A stretch of 64,000 nucleotides of DNA from Orthonyx spaldingii. Lineage: Eukaryota > Chordata > Aves > Passeriformes > Orthonychidae. Within the stretch, counting starts at the first letter, position 1, and each line of letters begins with the position of its first letter. The DNA is taken from assembly GCA_013397795.1 (NCBI GenBank), contig VZTJ01002478.1, positions 253,721 through 317,720 of the forward strand, written 5' to 3'. Shown piece after piece: positions 13,501 through 25,262 of the stretch. A program made the translations under genes and the position numbers. The notes under the pieces were generated by a model, which was not told the DNA's origin, made no database searches, and saw only the letters and a list, made by a program, of their open reading frames with translations.

Positions 13501-14799
13501 GCTTGTAAAATGAGAACATTTGAAAAGATAGTAATATCCTGTGTGTGAACTACAACAAAACAAAACCCGCTTTGACCAAGTTAGAATATCACATTGCTTT
13601 TATGTGAATTTTCTTCATATTTAGACATTACCATCAAATAAATTTTTAGGTCTTAGAAAAAACTGGTTTTCCAGCTCAAACACAAATGTAATACCTTTAT
13701 AGATAAGCACAAACTTGTGGACAAGAATTATCAGTCAGGCTGCATAAGCCCTATAGCTCAATGTCATAGCTAAAACAAAGAAACAGTAACACCAATGCTA
13801 ATACACTCTTATTAAAGAATAGAATTTAAGTTAATGTACAACTACTTGTATCGCTGGAAAGCTTGCATTTATATTATCAGAGGTGAAGTAGTGAACACTT
13901 TTAGTAAAAGGGTGATTATTCATATCTCTTGATTTGAAGTGTATCTATTTACTGATAAAGCATCCAAACAGTATTCCAGGTTTTAAGGAAAAGCACTCAT
14001 AAATGGATCAAAATCTGTAGTTTCCTGTGAACAGGTGATATCTATTTACAAGCCATAACCAGCTTAACTCACGTTTTTGAGAGTATGCTTCACCGTTGTA
14101 TTTACTTGCTTTCTGAAATCAAACTTTAAAGTATATTCAGCAAAAATATATAGAATAGCAGGTTGGCATTTCAAGTTGTGGTTTGCTAGTTTATTATTCT
14201 TTTCCTTTACTACAAAATATATTTCAGAGCCACACATTAGTATTTTTTTATTTTGACAAAACATAGTTTTGGAGACCAAATTTCTTACTCATCTGTTGAG
14301 TTCTGTCTGTATGCTAGATAAACATGTATGTAACAAGATATAGAGAACTTGCTTATTTTATTTGTCCCAAGGGAAAATTTATACATTAATGAAATTTTTA
14401 ATTACTGAGGTTTTAGATAGCTTTTATATAATTTTGAATTTCCGTTTCAAAAGTATGCTTTAGCTGTATTGCTAATGAACTACGCACTGTGCTACCCGTG
14501 GTGCTTTTTCAACAATGAAGCTCTTCTTGTTGTTGTGTTGAGAAGCCAGTGATAGAATTGACTGCTGTTATCACAACTGGTTTTTTAAATCAGTTTAAGA
14601 AATGAATGAAGGACTTCATAGGAGAATTGAACATCACTTCATTGCCTAAAATGTGAACTTACATATTTTGAGTATATATTGAAGCTTGAAAAATACAGAC
14701 TGTGTTGGACACAGAATTGCTGATAATGCTGTGTGGGTAAGGAAAAGAAAAGACAACTCTCCTTTGTTCTGCCTATTGAGTATATCTGACAAAACCAAG

Positions 14800-15062
14800 G
14801 ATCCAGTAGCTGGATCTTGTTGAAGGATTTCACAATCTAACGGGTTGAAAGGGATTGAAGCAGACTGGAACCAGACACCTGGTGGATGCAAGTGCCAGGC
14901 TCCTGAAGGATGCAGTACAGCCCCAGGGAATGGGCCTGGGCCAGGGGCTGACAGTGCAACAGGCAGGGAGCTGGGCTTTTCCACAGGCAGAAACAGGACA
15001 AAACAGCAGTGGAGAATCAGAGGGGAACAGTGTAGTCTTATCCACCTTTCTGCTCAATCAGG
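14800..15062. other. GC-elevated patch with overlapping open frames, unidentified
   Basis: The block around 14870-15010 is clearly richer in G and C than the flanks and is open in two frames on each strand (about 75-112 codons). It includes a small palindromic GGGCCTGGGCC word and, just before it, a perfect 7-bp hairpin (GATCCAG-TAG-CTGGATC, 14800-14816). No known protein domain is visible in any frame, and frames open on both strands are expected in a short patch that avoids TA-rich words. It could be an old transposon piece, an untranslated exon or a regulatory element. Confidence 0.3.
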
Positions 15063-15680
15063 GTTCTTTTAACTTAGAAAGCTTCCTCTTAGTGCATTTT
15101 TTTTTTTTTTTCACTAATTAAAATCTGAGTGTAAACTACATGGGGACTGAGTATTCACAGGAGCTAGAAGACTCACCAGAAGACACATAAACCATGGAAA
15201 CTGATGGAGAATGGTTCTTTTTGTGAATCACAAATGGATGTGATACCTGGCTAAAGATTTTTATTAGATGAATCTGTGAAATCAACATTCAAGGTCTGAA
15301 AAGCTTTCTAGAATTCTTTTAGAGGTAGTCAAATCACTTTTCTTTTCTGCTTAAAGTCTAATTTCACCTTTACTGGTGTCAAATGCAGAAATAACTGTCA
15401 CAGCTCTCTCAGCATTTATGAGAGCAAAGAGGGACCTAGACTCTGTCTTCCTGATTAGGATGAAAGCAGGAGTTTTGGTTTTAATTTATGTTTATGTGTC
15501 TTGCCTTCCAGAGAAAATGAATAGAAGTGTTGAGAGCAAGAGCCAAAAATTTTTCTAGGGATTGGATTTATTGCAAGGCTACAGTCTTACTTCTTTGTCC
15601 TCCTCACCCTATTCTGCAGTTTCAGATGTTGTAAAATAATTTTAATGGAAAACACATGCAAATGCTTCCACAGTTGTGTA

Positions 15681-15890
15681 GAACAACTGAGTATGGAAAG
15701 GAGCTTCAGAATTTTTGTTCAAGCATGTACTCAGAGCAGGTCTTATAGAGCCAAGTTTCTCACATCCAGGTCCACTTAAGTCTTGAACAATTTAAGGGTA
15801 CTCCAAAACCACTCTAGGGAAATTGGGCAAATTGTTCTGGTATTTCACCCTCCATAGCATTTTTTACTGTAGCTTATCTTAGATCCATTT
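15681..15890 (-). repeat. Old CR1 LINE 3' fragment (antisense)
   Basis: Reading along the plus strand, the order of words matches the reverse complement of a CR1 3' region: a GGAAAGGAGCTT segment, CTCAGAGCAGG, then AAGTCTTGAAC, then the CTAGGGAAATTGGGC and TGTTCTGGTATTTCACC part. Many substitutions and small indels separate it from the avian consensus I know, so this is an old copy. Its ends are approximate. Confidence 0.72.
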
Positions 15891-15911
15891 GCTGCTCATT
15901 CTGTCTCTGTG

Positions 15912-15956
15912 TAAAAAAACCCAAACCAACCAACCAACAACAAAAAAAAAAAAAAT
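15912..15956. repeat. Simple repeat (CAAC)n with poly-A
   Basis: A short run of CCAA/CAAC units flanked by A-runs, ending in 14 consecutive A residues. It begins about 20 bp beyond the approximate end of the CR1 relic and may be unrelated to it. Confidence 0.85.
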
Positions 15957-16539
15957 CAGAAAAGCTTTAAGAAAGCCAGAAAATCTTTAAAAATAAAGCT
16001 ATAATTGAGCAAAGAAATATGATTAAACATGTGAGTGCCTGGGCATGCTTTTTTGGTAGTTTAATATAGTTGGTATGAGGAATTAAATTCCAGGCCTATG
16101 CAGCCAGATACTTCTGTATGCTGTTGCTGGGAAAAGGATTGAGGAGAGCAGGCTGAAAACAGGTATAGTTAAAAGAATTCTTAAACAACATCAACACAGA
16201 CTTTTTATGGCTTTGTGCCCATTAACACCTGACCCCAGCAAGAGCTTGGTTTGATTGGAGCTTTGTTCTTCTTACAGAGATGGTCTTCTGGTGCCTTCTG
16301 AAGTTCCCGCAGTCAGAGATGCATGGAATGAGCAAAGGGCAGTTAATACCTTGCAAAGCTATCCAGGCTTTCTGAGGTCTCATTAAAAACCAAAAGAATA
16401 AACTGTGGATACTGATAATTCAAAATTCACTCCACTCACTTTATAGTAACCTGATAACCTGGTGATGCCAAAGTAGGTTTAATTAATCTTGGGCCTTTGT
16501 TCAAAGGCACAAAATTGGTAAGCTAGAAAAATAACTTCC

Positions 16540-16785
16540 TTTAACAGTTAACAAGAATGTGCACTTTTGCAAAAATGCTTTATAGCAATAATTATTGTGG
16601 GCTTTTTTCTAATTTTAAAATTGCCTATGAAGTATATTTCCTAATTACTTTTAAGTATTTCGAGTTCTGCATACAAAGAAATTAGCTTTTCTAGAGCAAT
16701 AATTTCCAAGCAATCAAATTTTTTCCTGCAAATTACCCAACAAAAAAATGCTATTGCATTTAATTGGCTGGGTTTTTTTTTTTTT
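16540..16785. promoter_or_regulatory. Candidate regulatory block with TAAT palindrome
   Basis: A dense set of TAATTA-type and CAAT-type words lies around a perfect 12-bp palindrome, CAATAATTATTG, at 16586-16597. Such palindromes resemble paired-class homeodomain dimer sites. A SOX-like CCTTTGTTC word lies just upstream near 16493. No coding frame or transposon signature overlaps the core. The block ends in a poly-T run near 16772-16785. Its role as an enhancer is inferred. Confidence 0.3.
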
Positions 16786-17242
16786 TGCAACTTATGACAT
16801 GGAAATTCTTTTCCTAGATCTGAATTGCATAGATGCTGTTCTAATTAATTTCTGAGGACAGACTTTAATACAATTTATGTAAAGACAAAAATAGTGATGA
16901 GGGATTACTGACAGAATATCTTTCAGGAATGAAAATCCAAATAGGCATTTGGTAACACCTCCTTAGCTGGGGAGTAAGGCATGTCCTTCCTTTGGCTTGC
17001 AGGCAATCCTCAACTAGGGCAAAACGCAGAGAAAGCAAATTTAAAGTGTCCAAAACCCAGCATGTTTGCTGGCATCCTTTTTCCAAGGCAACTTCTAGGT
17101 CAGTCAACCCTGCAGTGTATCCTGTCTCTCCAGTTCCTCTGCAGAGAGGGGTAACATCCCACACACGAGTGAGCAGTGGAAGAGGATGAAGTGGACTCCC
17201 ATCCATTCTAGAAATCTGTGTCTCTAGGAACAACTGGGCCAC

Positions 17243-19070
17243 TGATGTTAAATGCTGAGGAAGAGTTATTCTTGGCTATTGTAACTTTTATATGAACATA
17301 CATCATTATTTATGTAAAATACATAAATACATAACTTTTTTAGAAACTCTTTAGATCTCCTCAGTGTGACAAAACATATCTTAAGACAACACTTCAGTAG
17401 AGTGTTCTATATACAAGAAGAATTTGAAGGGTTTATAAGATACCACATCACACACAGCTGATGAGAACTAAAAAGGATATAAATGAATGCAAGAACTAAA
17501 AACACCTACAAAGCTTACTGATATGTCAACTATATTAGATTTTTAAATAATTTTAGGTTAAGCCTGCTCTGGTTTGGGGATGACTTCCTGATGAATACTT
17601 GTAAGCTAAAGCAGAAAGGATGAGAAGCAGACAGCTGGAGAGGTATTTCTTCCACGAGAAAATAAGAGCAATGCATACATCTTTTAGAAGGCCATTCCTT
17701 AGCTGTAATAGAAGACTAACAAAAAAGAAATATTTTTAATGATCAGAGACTTTCAAAACTACAGAAGATGGACAATGTGACAGGTATTTTCAGGTAAAAA
17801 GTTAAATATGTAATTAACTTCGTTCTTTGTAATTAAATTTAGACTTAAGACTTCTTACACATTGTACCCTCCTTTCTATTGCTTTTTTATTAATCTGTTC
17901 CTCACAAAAATAACTTTTTTCATGTCAGTTTGGGATTAGGGAGACAGATGTTGTCAGGTTAGGATATTTACTTCTGCAACACCTGAATAGATGTAAAGTG
18001 ACATGGTGTGTGTAAGAGGGAAAACCAGAACAGAACTGACTGCACAAGATCTCTCTCAGGAGAAAGGAAACCAGTTACTCTGCTACCTTGGACATGTACT
18101 GGGGCACAGCAGCTGTGTGTGTGTACAATCTTAAGCAGAAGGTAAAAAAGGTATTTTGCTGTCCCTTAGTTGCCATCTAAATTAACTGGATTTGCTTCTC
18201 ATCTGCTGTGCATGCAGTTCCCATAGCTCAGCTGGTCTGTCATGTGTTGTTAAACCAGTAAATTATTTATGTACCTAAATCTGCAGACAATGTAGACCAG
18301 TGTACAGAGAGATAAATCTACCCGAGATAGATTTAATTAAAAAAATAATGTAAAGGTTTTGAATTCTTAGCATAAGCAAGCTGATTTTAAGGCTGAGCAT
18401 TTAGAAAACATAACAAGAACACAGTCACAGATTATTACAAAATTATCCTGTTGACTGTTTTGCAGTATTGTAGAACTGTGACTTGTATTTGGTTTTAATT
18501 TCACTGCATGCCAGTATTTCCATTGTTCTTTCCAAAAAGATTTGTAAAGAAAAGTAGTGTTTGATACTAATAACATACTAGTATACTTGGATGCTAAATA
18601 TGCATAGACTAAGTACTTGTTTAATATTCCTAGTTGTGTTGTGGGACAGATCCCTCTGCAATGCAAGGAAAAAACCAAACTTTTTCCAGTTGACATGGCA
18701 CAGTACTCAAATAACTTTTAGCAAATTCATTACTATGAGAACAAATGCAGAATGTTCACAAACAAAAAGACATGATTGTCTTATCTTACCTATTGGGGTA
18801 TATGTATCTGGCAGCTGACTTCCAGACTTCTGTGGCAGCTCCACAACTCTTTGTTCTGAGTCTTACACATCAGTTCAGCATTTGAGAATACATACAAAAA
18901 GAAGAGTCTCACCCCATTTCTTTTTTCCACAACTACTACAAGAGCAATGTCAAAGCAAGCTCAAAGTAATACTTCTGTTACCTTTTGTCTTCCTGGACGA
19001 TATTTCTACCAGTGTATCATACAGCAATTGAACATAGTATTTTCCCCAGGCTATACATTCCATCCAATGC
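17243..19070. other. Non-coding stretch without recognisable features
   Basis: AT-rich DNA with no transposon ends, RNA gene or domain-bearing frame that I can identify. A minus-strand frame of about 109 codons (18367-18696) has no recognisable domain and is within what chance gives in a window of this size. Confidence 0.5.
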
Positions 19071-19072
19071 AC

Positions 19073-19130
<58 letters not shown>

Positions 19131-19148
19131 GTATATATATATGCATAT
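19071..19148. repeat. Compound (TA)n-(TG)n-(TA)n microsatellite
   Basis: A TA-rich leader is followed by about 16 TG units (19086-19118) and then mixed TATG/TA units. Three apparent open frames of 79-87 codons across it (18947-19248) are alternating Val/Cys, Tyr/Ile and Thr/His runs created by the repeat, not genes. Confidence 0.97.
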
Positions 19149-19344
19149 GGGGTTTTTTGGGGGTTTTTTTTCAAAATTTTTTTTGTCATGTCCTAGGAAG
19201 ATCAGCTTAGCAAATGTGGTACTTTTGGGAAAAGAAAAAAAATATTAACTAGAAACAAAAGAGAAAAAAAACCTTTTCTGGCTTTCAAATATCACAAAAA
19301 CAATTATATAGACAATATCTAGCTTTAAAAAAAAAAAAAAAAAA
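19149..19344. repeat. G/T and poly-A simple-sequence tracts
   Basis: A GGGGTTTTTTGGGGG and poly-T stretch follows the microsatellite (about 19149-19183). An uninterrupted run of 18 A residues lies at 19327-19344, flanked by AGCTTT-type words on both sides. Confidence 0.85.
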
Positions 19345-20394
19345 GCTTTTGTGTGTTGACACTACCTGTATAATGTTGCATTTTGCATTCTCAAATGAGA
19401 TCAGTAAGCACAGATATATTCAGGAAACCTGATTATCTTGTGCAAATAGAAGTTCTTCCACAGCTAGATAGTGTACATATACATGAAATCTAAAAATTAT
19501 ATTAAAATTATCTCATATGAACTTTTTAAATTATTGTTTTCATTCTATTTAAGCAACTATTTTTGTACTGAGAGAGGGAGAACAGAACTTACTACTAAAA
19601 TTCTCTGGTTTTGTGTATTTAATGTTTTCATAGTGTTACACAGTGTCTCTGATCTCTGTTGTTAAGGGAGTTTTCAGTGTACTTGGCAATTGTCCTCATC
19701 ATTTTCTGAACTGTACAGTTTGGTTCTTGAAATTGGGAAACAACCACAAATGCTGTTTTAAGTTAAAGATTAATATACATAATGGTATTGGAACATCCTC
19801 TATACAATTTTCCATTTCTTTTTGTGCATTTTGTACATCTTGTTTGGTTCTATGGCAAGATATAGGTATTAAATTAAGATAATTATTGAACTTTTTCCAG
19901 GCATTTTGAACTACTAGCTATTCTTTGGATATTTTATTTTTCTTTCAATTCTAAATTAATCAACTTTAAAGATTATTTATTATTAACCTTATAATACACC
20001 TTATATTTTTCTGTCTAAAAATCTCTGTGGTATGCTTCTCTTGAGTAAATAGAAATAGCAGTAACAAGAAGCAGAGATGAAGAACTGTTTTTTATAACTT
20101 TTCTAGTTTTGTCTTTGGTCATTTAATTTATGACCAGTTGAAATCCATTTTTCTGTATATTCACAACCATTTTTTCCTGTGGTAGCATAATTCTCTAAGA
20201 GTCTTCTCATTAGTTCCAGGTAACTTTTGATTAGATAAACTGCTATTCCCAAGTACCACAGTATGTCTGTAGAATTTATGTTTTCTGAATTTTGCTGAGT
20301 TTCCGTATTTAAGCATTATACCCATTCTTTGTTTATTGCCAGCACTCTGTTTCCATTTTGCTTAAAAGTAAGCCATCTCCTCTGCTTTAAAAAG

Positions 20395-20640
20395 GAGAGT
20401 GAAAACCTGTTACCAGCCGGTCTGATGGAAGTAGGAAACATCTGCAAACCCATCTTATTTATGGGGTGACTCATCTAAAATAGTCTGGGAAACTTTTGCA
20501 ATAGAACACTGGTCTACTGATGTACCCCGTTCAATCCACACAGTGACCTGGTCAATGATTTTATAAAAACGAATAAATGCCACCCTGCTGTCAGCCTTTT
20601 TAAAAAGCAGCTGTATGTTTTTCTGATGTTCTTCACAGAA
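20395..20640. promoter_or_regulatory. Candidate conserved non-coding element
   Basis: This block is less AT-rich than the flanks and keeps isolated CpGs (CCGGTC near 20418, CCCGTTC near 20527, AACGAA near 20569). It has compact motif-like words, including TCAATGATTTTAT (HOX/TALE-like) and CAGCTG (E-box). No open frame of interest crosses it and no transposon signature is visible. Function is inferred from style alone. Confidence 0.28.
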
Positions 20641-21084
20641 TACATAATCTCAAATACAAACTGAATACATACCTCTGCTACTAGAATGTCTAGTTCTATT
20701 TAAATAATAAGAATTATTATATTTTATTTGATAATTTTGCACATGAGAAATAAATATTTTTTTAAAAAAAATGTGAAGACAGAAAATGCCACTTTTCTAG
20801 ATAGAAACTGCTAGGTTTTTTGGGGGAAATCTGTGGTGTGCCCACAGACTGTTGTTACTAGAACCTGAGAAGAAAAAAAAAATAAAATTTCACTACAATC
20901 TAATCAGTGTGTGTAATAGATCAAAGATATGTACAGCATCCTTGATGTAATTTCTTTCTCAGTTGCATGAATCCAGTGGATTTATTTGTATTTTCTTTCA
21001 TATTGTAAGATATATACAACTCAGGAACAATTAGTAATAAAGAAACATTAAGTACCAGAAATTAATCTCCTCAATGTTTTTTGG

Positions 21085-21135
21085 ATTTTTTTTTTTNTTT
21101 ATTTTTTTTTTGTTTTTTTTTTTTTTTTTTTTTTT
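21085..21135. repeat. Poly-T tract with one ambiguous base
   Basis: A long T homopolymer with rare interruptions, with a single N at 21097. The ambiguous base and the length suggest that the true number of T residues is not reliable in this assembly. Confidence 0.95.
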
Positions 21136-21717
21136 GCCTGGAGGGTTGATTTTATGGCTTTAGAGCAATTACTATTTATCATCTCTTGGTTTACGGGAAA
21201 GAATTAGAGTTATTAGCTATTAAATTATCCATGAAAATTTGACACTATACTAGACCAAACAAACCCTGGGGCTTGCTGATTTTCCCAGTATGAAACATCT
21301 GTGACTTCAGCTAGAGAGAACTTAACATTGTCTAATTAGATTTCTAAGATTTATAAGGCTCAAATGCTCTATTATTAGAAACCTGAAAAATGGAGCAAAA
21401 GCTGAAACTTGCATTTACTGAAGATTATTTAAAAACATTTTTAACAGCACTGTGTGTTGCTAAATACTACTAGCTTGTAATTGGTGAAGATTACCAGATA
21501 ATGTATTATAGTCTGTAACAGCAGGAGTTCAGGAAAAAATATGCTCCCCACAATTGTAAATAAGTTGCAGCTTTTGACTTCAGTAATTAAAAATGCTTTA
21601 TTTATAATGCTGTACTAATTATATGCTTATTTTTATATTCCAATTTAAATATAATTTCTATTCTCTTGTGTTCTGCTGAGGCAAAAAATCGAGTTGGCAT
21701 ATTTTCCATTCTGCAAT

Positions 21718-21746
21718 ATTATCACTCATGGACAGTGAGTGATAAT
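21718..21746. repeat. Perfect inverted repeat, 11-bp arms
   Basis: ATTATCACTCA at 21718-21728 and its exact reverse complement TGAGTGATAAT at 21736-21746 are separated by a 7-base loop. The arms carry no mismatch. It could form a short hairpin or be a dimeric binding site. I found no flanking target duplication or other sign of a small transposon. Confidence 0.95.
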
Positions 21747-22298
21747 CATCAGTCATCAACATAGAAGAGTGGATTTCTATTGGCTCTGATTCCAAGTCTG
21801 ACAGTGAATTAGCCCCTATCTCTTTCTTTGGAGTCAATATGGCTTCTTGACATGGTAATTAGATTTTTCATTCTATCTTCAATTATTGAATCTAAAAATC
21901 GTTCAGAAATTTCAATCCGTTAAAATAAAAATAGCATTATAATATAATCATTGTTGCTATATTGAAATATAAGAGAACATTATTATGTTTGCAAAGAACT
22001 CAGAAATTAGGAAGGGGAGGAATCAGAATTATTGCTCACTCTTAGTTTGTAACTTTTGAGTTTGGATGAGAGGAATCTTTAGTTACAGAATCCCTTTCTT
22101 ATTAAATATACAAAGTAAATATTGCTTGGATAATAAGCTGCTTTTCAATATTTTGTCTTGTCCTAATTGTTCATTGCATTCCCCATATATTATTTACTCT
22201 GGTCTATTCAGTTCCTGCTGTAAAGAAGAAATGATTAATTTCCTCAAGTGTTCTTCAGCAGTGTGCATCAATATACTATCTGAATTTTTCACAAACAC

Positions 22299-22400
22299 TA
22301 ATTAATCTTCATAACATCCTTCTGGAAGAGGGGTGGAATTAACCCCAATTTTTAGAAAGGAAACAGAGTTACTGAGAGTGAAAGGTCACAGATCTCCATT
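22299..22400 (+). repeat. MIR-like ancient SINE relic
   Basis: The order of words follows the core of a MIR/CORE-SINE: an AATCTTCATAACA segment, then TTAACCCCAATTTTTAGAAAGGA, then AACAGAGTTACTGAGAG and AAAGGTCACAGA. These correspond to the MIR segments for TCCTCACAAC, CCCCATTTTACAGATGAGGA, AACTGAGGCACAGAGAG and AAGGTCACACAG. Divergence is high, as expected for an element older than birds. Ends are approximate. Confidence 0.55.
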
Positions 22401-23619
22401 ATGTGGGTAACATTTGCTGCTGTAGTTTCTGAGTCCTGAGTGCATAAGGCTTTATTTATGGTCAATTTCTATTCATTTCCATTTCATTTGTAAGAAAGAA
22501 GCATTTCAGCTAGTGGATTCACTTCACTGTATCAGGCAATAATAATAAACAATTAAAAAAGACTATGCAGTAATAATTAAGCATGAGAAATCTGCTCTTC
22601 TCAGTTGCTGAAGTCAGGAAGAAAACCTGTTTCCGTAGGATAGAATTCAAGAGTGTGAGCCAGGAAGCCATTCTTTCATTCTTTCTGCATTTATTTTCTT
22701 TCTGTTGTATTTTATATATGATATTGTTTCCATTTCTATAGCAAGTCAGACAGAGCTCCTACAGTGAACAACTTCCTTCATTACTGTGCTTTGATTCCAT
22801 GGAACATGTATTCAGTGTTCTGGAAAAATCGAATCATTTAAGAAACAATGTATGTGATCTTGTAGTTAAGATATTCTATCTTAGCAATGCTGGTTAGTTA
22901 ATTTTGTGCTGGCAACCAGAAACTCAGCTTGAGTGCTTAACTTTAGGATTTCAATGAAATCAGTTATTTTTACTGCTGATTTCTTTGTGTTCGTTCCTTG
23001 ACTTGAGGAGGTGAGGGGAAAGGTAAACTATAAAAGGCCCAAAACCACCAACACAGGAACTTTTTTTCTTTATAAACCATGTATTTCATCAGCCTTGTGG
23101 TAAACTCAATATTCACAACCTGTTAGTATCAGAATTTTCCAGTATATGGCTCCTCCCTCAGTGGGTGTAGCTGGGAAAGACTATCATGGGAAGAGTCATT
23201 AGCATGGCTAGAGGATTCCTCCTAATGCTGGGGGATTCTGTGTTTGGTTTTTTTGTGTGTGGAAGGATTTTTGAAAGGTCTGAAAACACAGCGATAATGT
23301 TTTAATCTTTTGAGATGTTAAACTAAATATTTCTATCTATGAACGTTATTTTTATAAAGCATAGGAGATAGGTAAATTCTGTAAGAATTTTGCAGCCCAG
23401 ACAACTTACATATAAATTAGTTCACATGAACAAAACAAAAACTAACACTGCTGAGTTAAAAGTCCTTGATTCAAAGCTTAGAGGTCCTAAATTAAATCAC
23501 ATTTTTTGGAATAGGCACAATGTCATATTTGTACCTTATTTTTCTTTGGGAAGATTTTTAAACCTCATGACTAAATATTTCCAGAAATTTTAGCTTAAAT
23601 AAAATCCTGGCTATATGAT
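22401..23619. other. Non-coding stretch without recognisable features
   Basis: AT-rich DNA with no transposon termini, RNA gene or plausible coding frame that I can see. Confidence 0.5.
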
Positions 23620-23830
23620 ATTTTCATGCAGAATGAATTATGATAATAAAGCTTGACGGAATTGAAGTGACAATTTCGTTAAAGGGAATTATTGTGTGAT
23701 TTTAATGTCAGGTGGTAATTCCAGGTTTGTTTACTGTTACGGTAATGAATACTGAAAAATATTACGGAAGTTACGCATTTGCCAGTACTACACAGTGTGT
23801 CTTTCATGTTGATCCTCAAGCTAGAGTTCA
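23620..23830. promoter_or_regulatory. Candidate conserved non-coding element with clustered CpGs
   Basis: Five CpGs are kept within a short AT-rich block (near 23657, 23678, 23740, 23765 and 23775). Around them are words such as TGTTTAC (forkhead-like), GGAATTATTGTG and TTACGGAAG (ETS-like). The flanks are nearly free of CpG. No transposon or coding signature is visible. Regulatory function is inferred. Confidence 0.3.
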
Positions 23831-25189
23831 GCAGATCACATTCTAAAATATAACCCCGTTGCTTAAACAGCTAAGCTTTTTTTACTTACAAAATGCTTTT
23901 GTCAAAGTACACTTCTCAAACAGATAATGATGCACCATTCAGGCTTTGTGTACCTACAGTACTTTTTATCTACCTCCATCAGTTGAAAAAAGTCACGTTC
24001 ACGGAGCTCAACTGCATGCAGTGGCCTTTGACACTTGGGTCACATTTTTAGTGCATGGTCATCTTTTTGATCATGTTAGAGGGTACCTGAGAGTGTGTAA
24101 CACTCAGACCTGTATTTTCAATTCAGAATTCTGATTCTGACAAAGTTTGTAGGCTTGCAGGTAGGAAATGGCAAATATAAATGGTATCACTTGCCTTAAA
24201 ATCTCCCACTTTCTAATAAATTTCAGCTTCCAGGATTTTGTGAGACTAACATGGTTTGACAATAAGTAAGTAAGGATGTCCTGATCTTACCATTACAAAA
24301 CCATTTGCATGTTAATCACAATGGTCCATGATTACATCTTTGTACACTAATGTTTTGCTATTGTCTTCTAGATTTATATACAAACATCTGTAAAATTACT
24401 TCATTGTTCTCGCTTTTTAATGTGATATTAAGTGGCACAATTCAACATAATGTGGCATAATTTCAAAATCTTGTTGCAAGCTCATAGTCAAGCGTGGTCT
24501 ATTCTAGGAAGGGGATTTTGAATGGAAGCAGCTTTTTCCATGTTCATGAAAACATTAAAGGCATAAATGCTAAAGCTCTTTTCCATTGTCATTTTTCTGC
24601 TTACTCTTAATATATCTACTTCAGAGCAGAAAATATGGCCAAAGTCATTCTGTGTGTTTGTTTGCACCACTGTCTCATTTGCTCACAGACCTCTAATGTA
24701 TTATTATACAACTGTGGTGAGCCTGGTGTCTGATTTCCCAAAATTTTGTATCAAATCTCCTACCATATGAAAGACGCCAGTTATGCTTCAGTTGAAGATC
24801 TTGAAGAGATGAAGCAATACTTACATTATATACTGATCTTAAAAGTGATACCTTAAATGAACAGGTCATGCTCTGTGCTTGCTGACATGCAAGAGGATAT
24901 GAACAGATGTAATAAACACAAGATAATATTAAGTTTTTAAATTGTGCTTTATGACTATGTTGTAAGAAAAATCTATAATTGAAGCATAGTAACTTGCATT
25001 TAATACTTAAAAACTATTGTTGAACAAATATTTTGCATGATTCCAAGAAAATAATTAAGACATTATTTTAAATTATTTAGCATAGCCTATTGCCCTTAAT
25101 CCGTGTATCCCTTTTTGGATGTGTTAGTTAAACTATTAATTTTTGAATTGCATATCAAATTTCATTTCAGGAGTAACTGATGTTTTGTT

Positions 25190-25262
25190 TGATTATAACT
25201 GCGAAATTCGTAGCATCTTGATGCTGCCGCCTTCAGGCACAGAGGAGGGCAATAGAAAGCAA
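25190..25262. promoter_or_regulatory. Small candidate conserved block
   Basis: A compact stretch with GCGAAATTCGTAGC and GATGCTGCCGCC words keeps three CpGs in otherwise CpG-poor DNA. It is too short to say more; conservation would have to be tested by alignment. Confidence 0.2.

Noticed and set aside
16865..17242. 125-codon minus-strand open frame, one of the two longest in the window
   Set aside because: No recognisable domain, no splice, promoter or polyadenylation context, and an overlapping plus-strand frame. One or two frames of this length are expected by chance in 64 kb.
18947..19248. Three open frames of about 80-87 codons on both strands
   Set aside because: They are translations of the TG/TA microsatellite and its flanks, giving dipeptide repeats.
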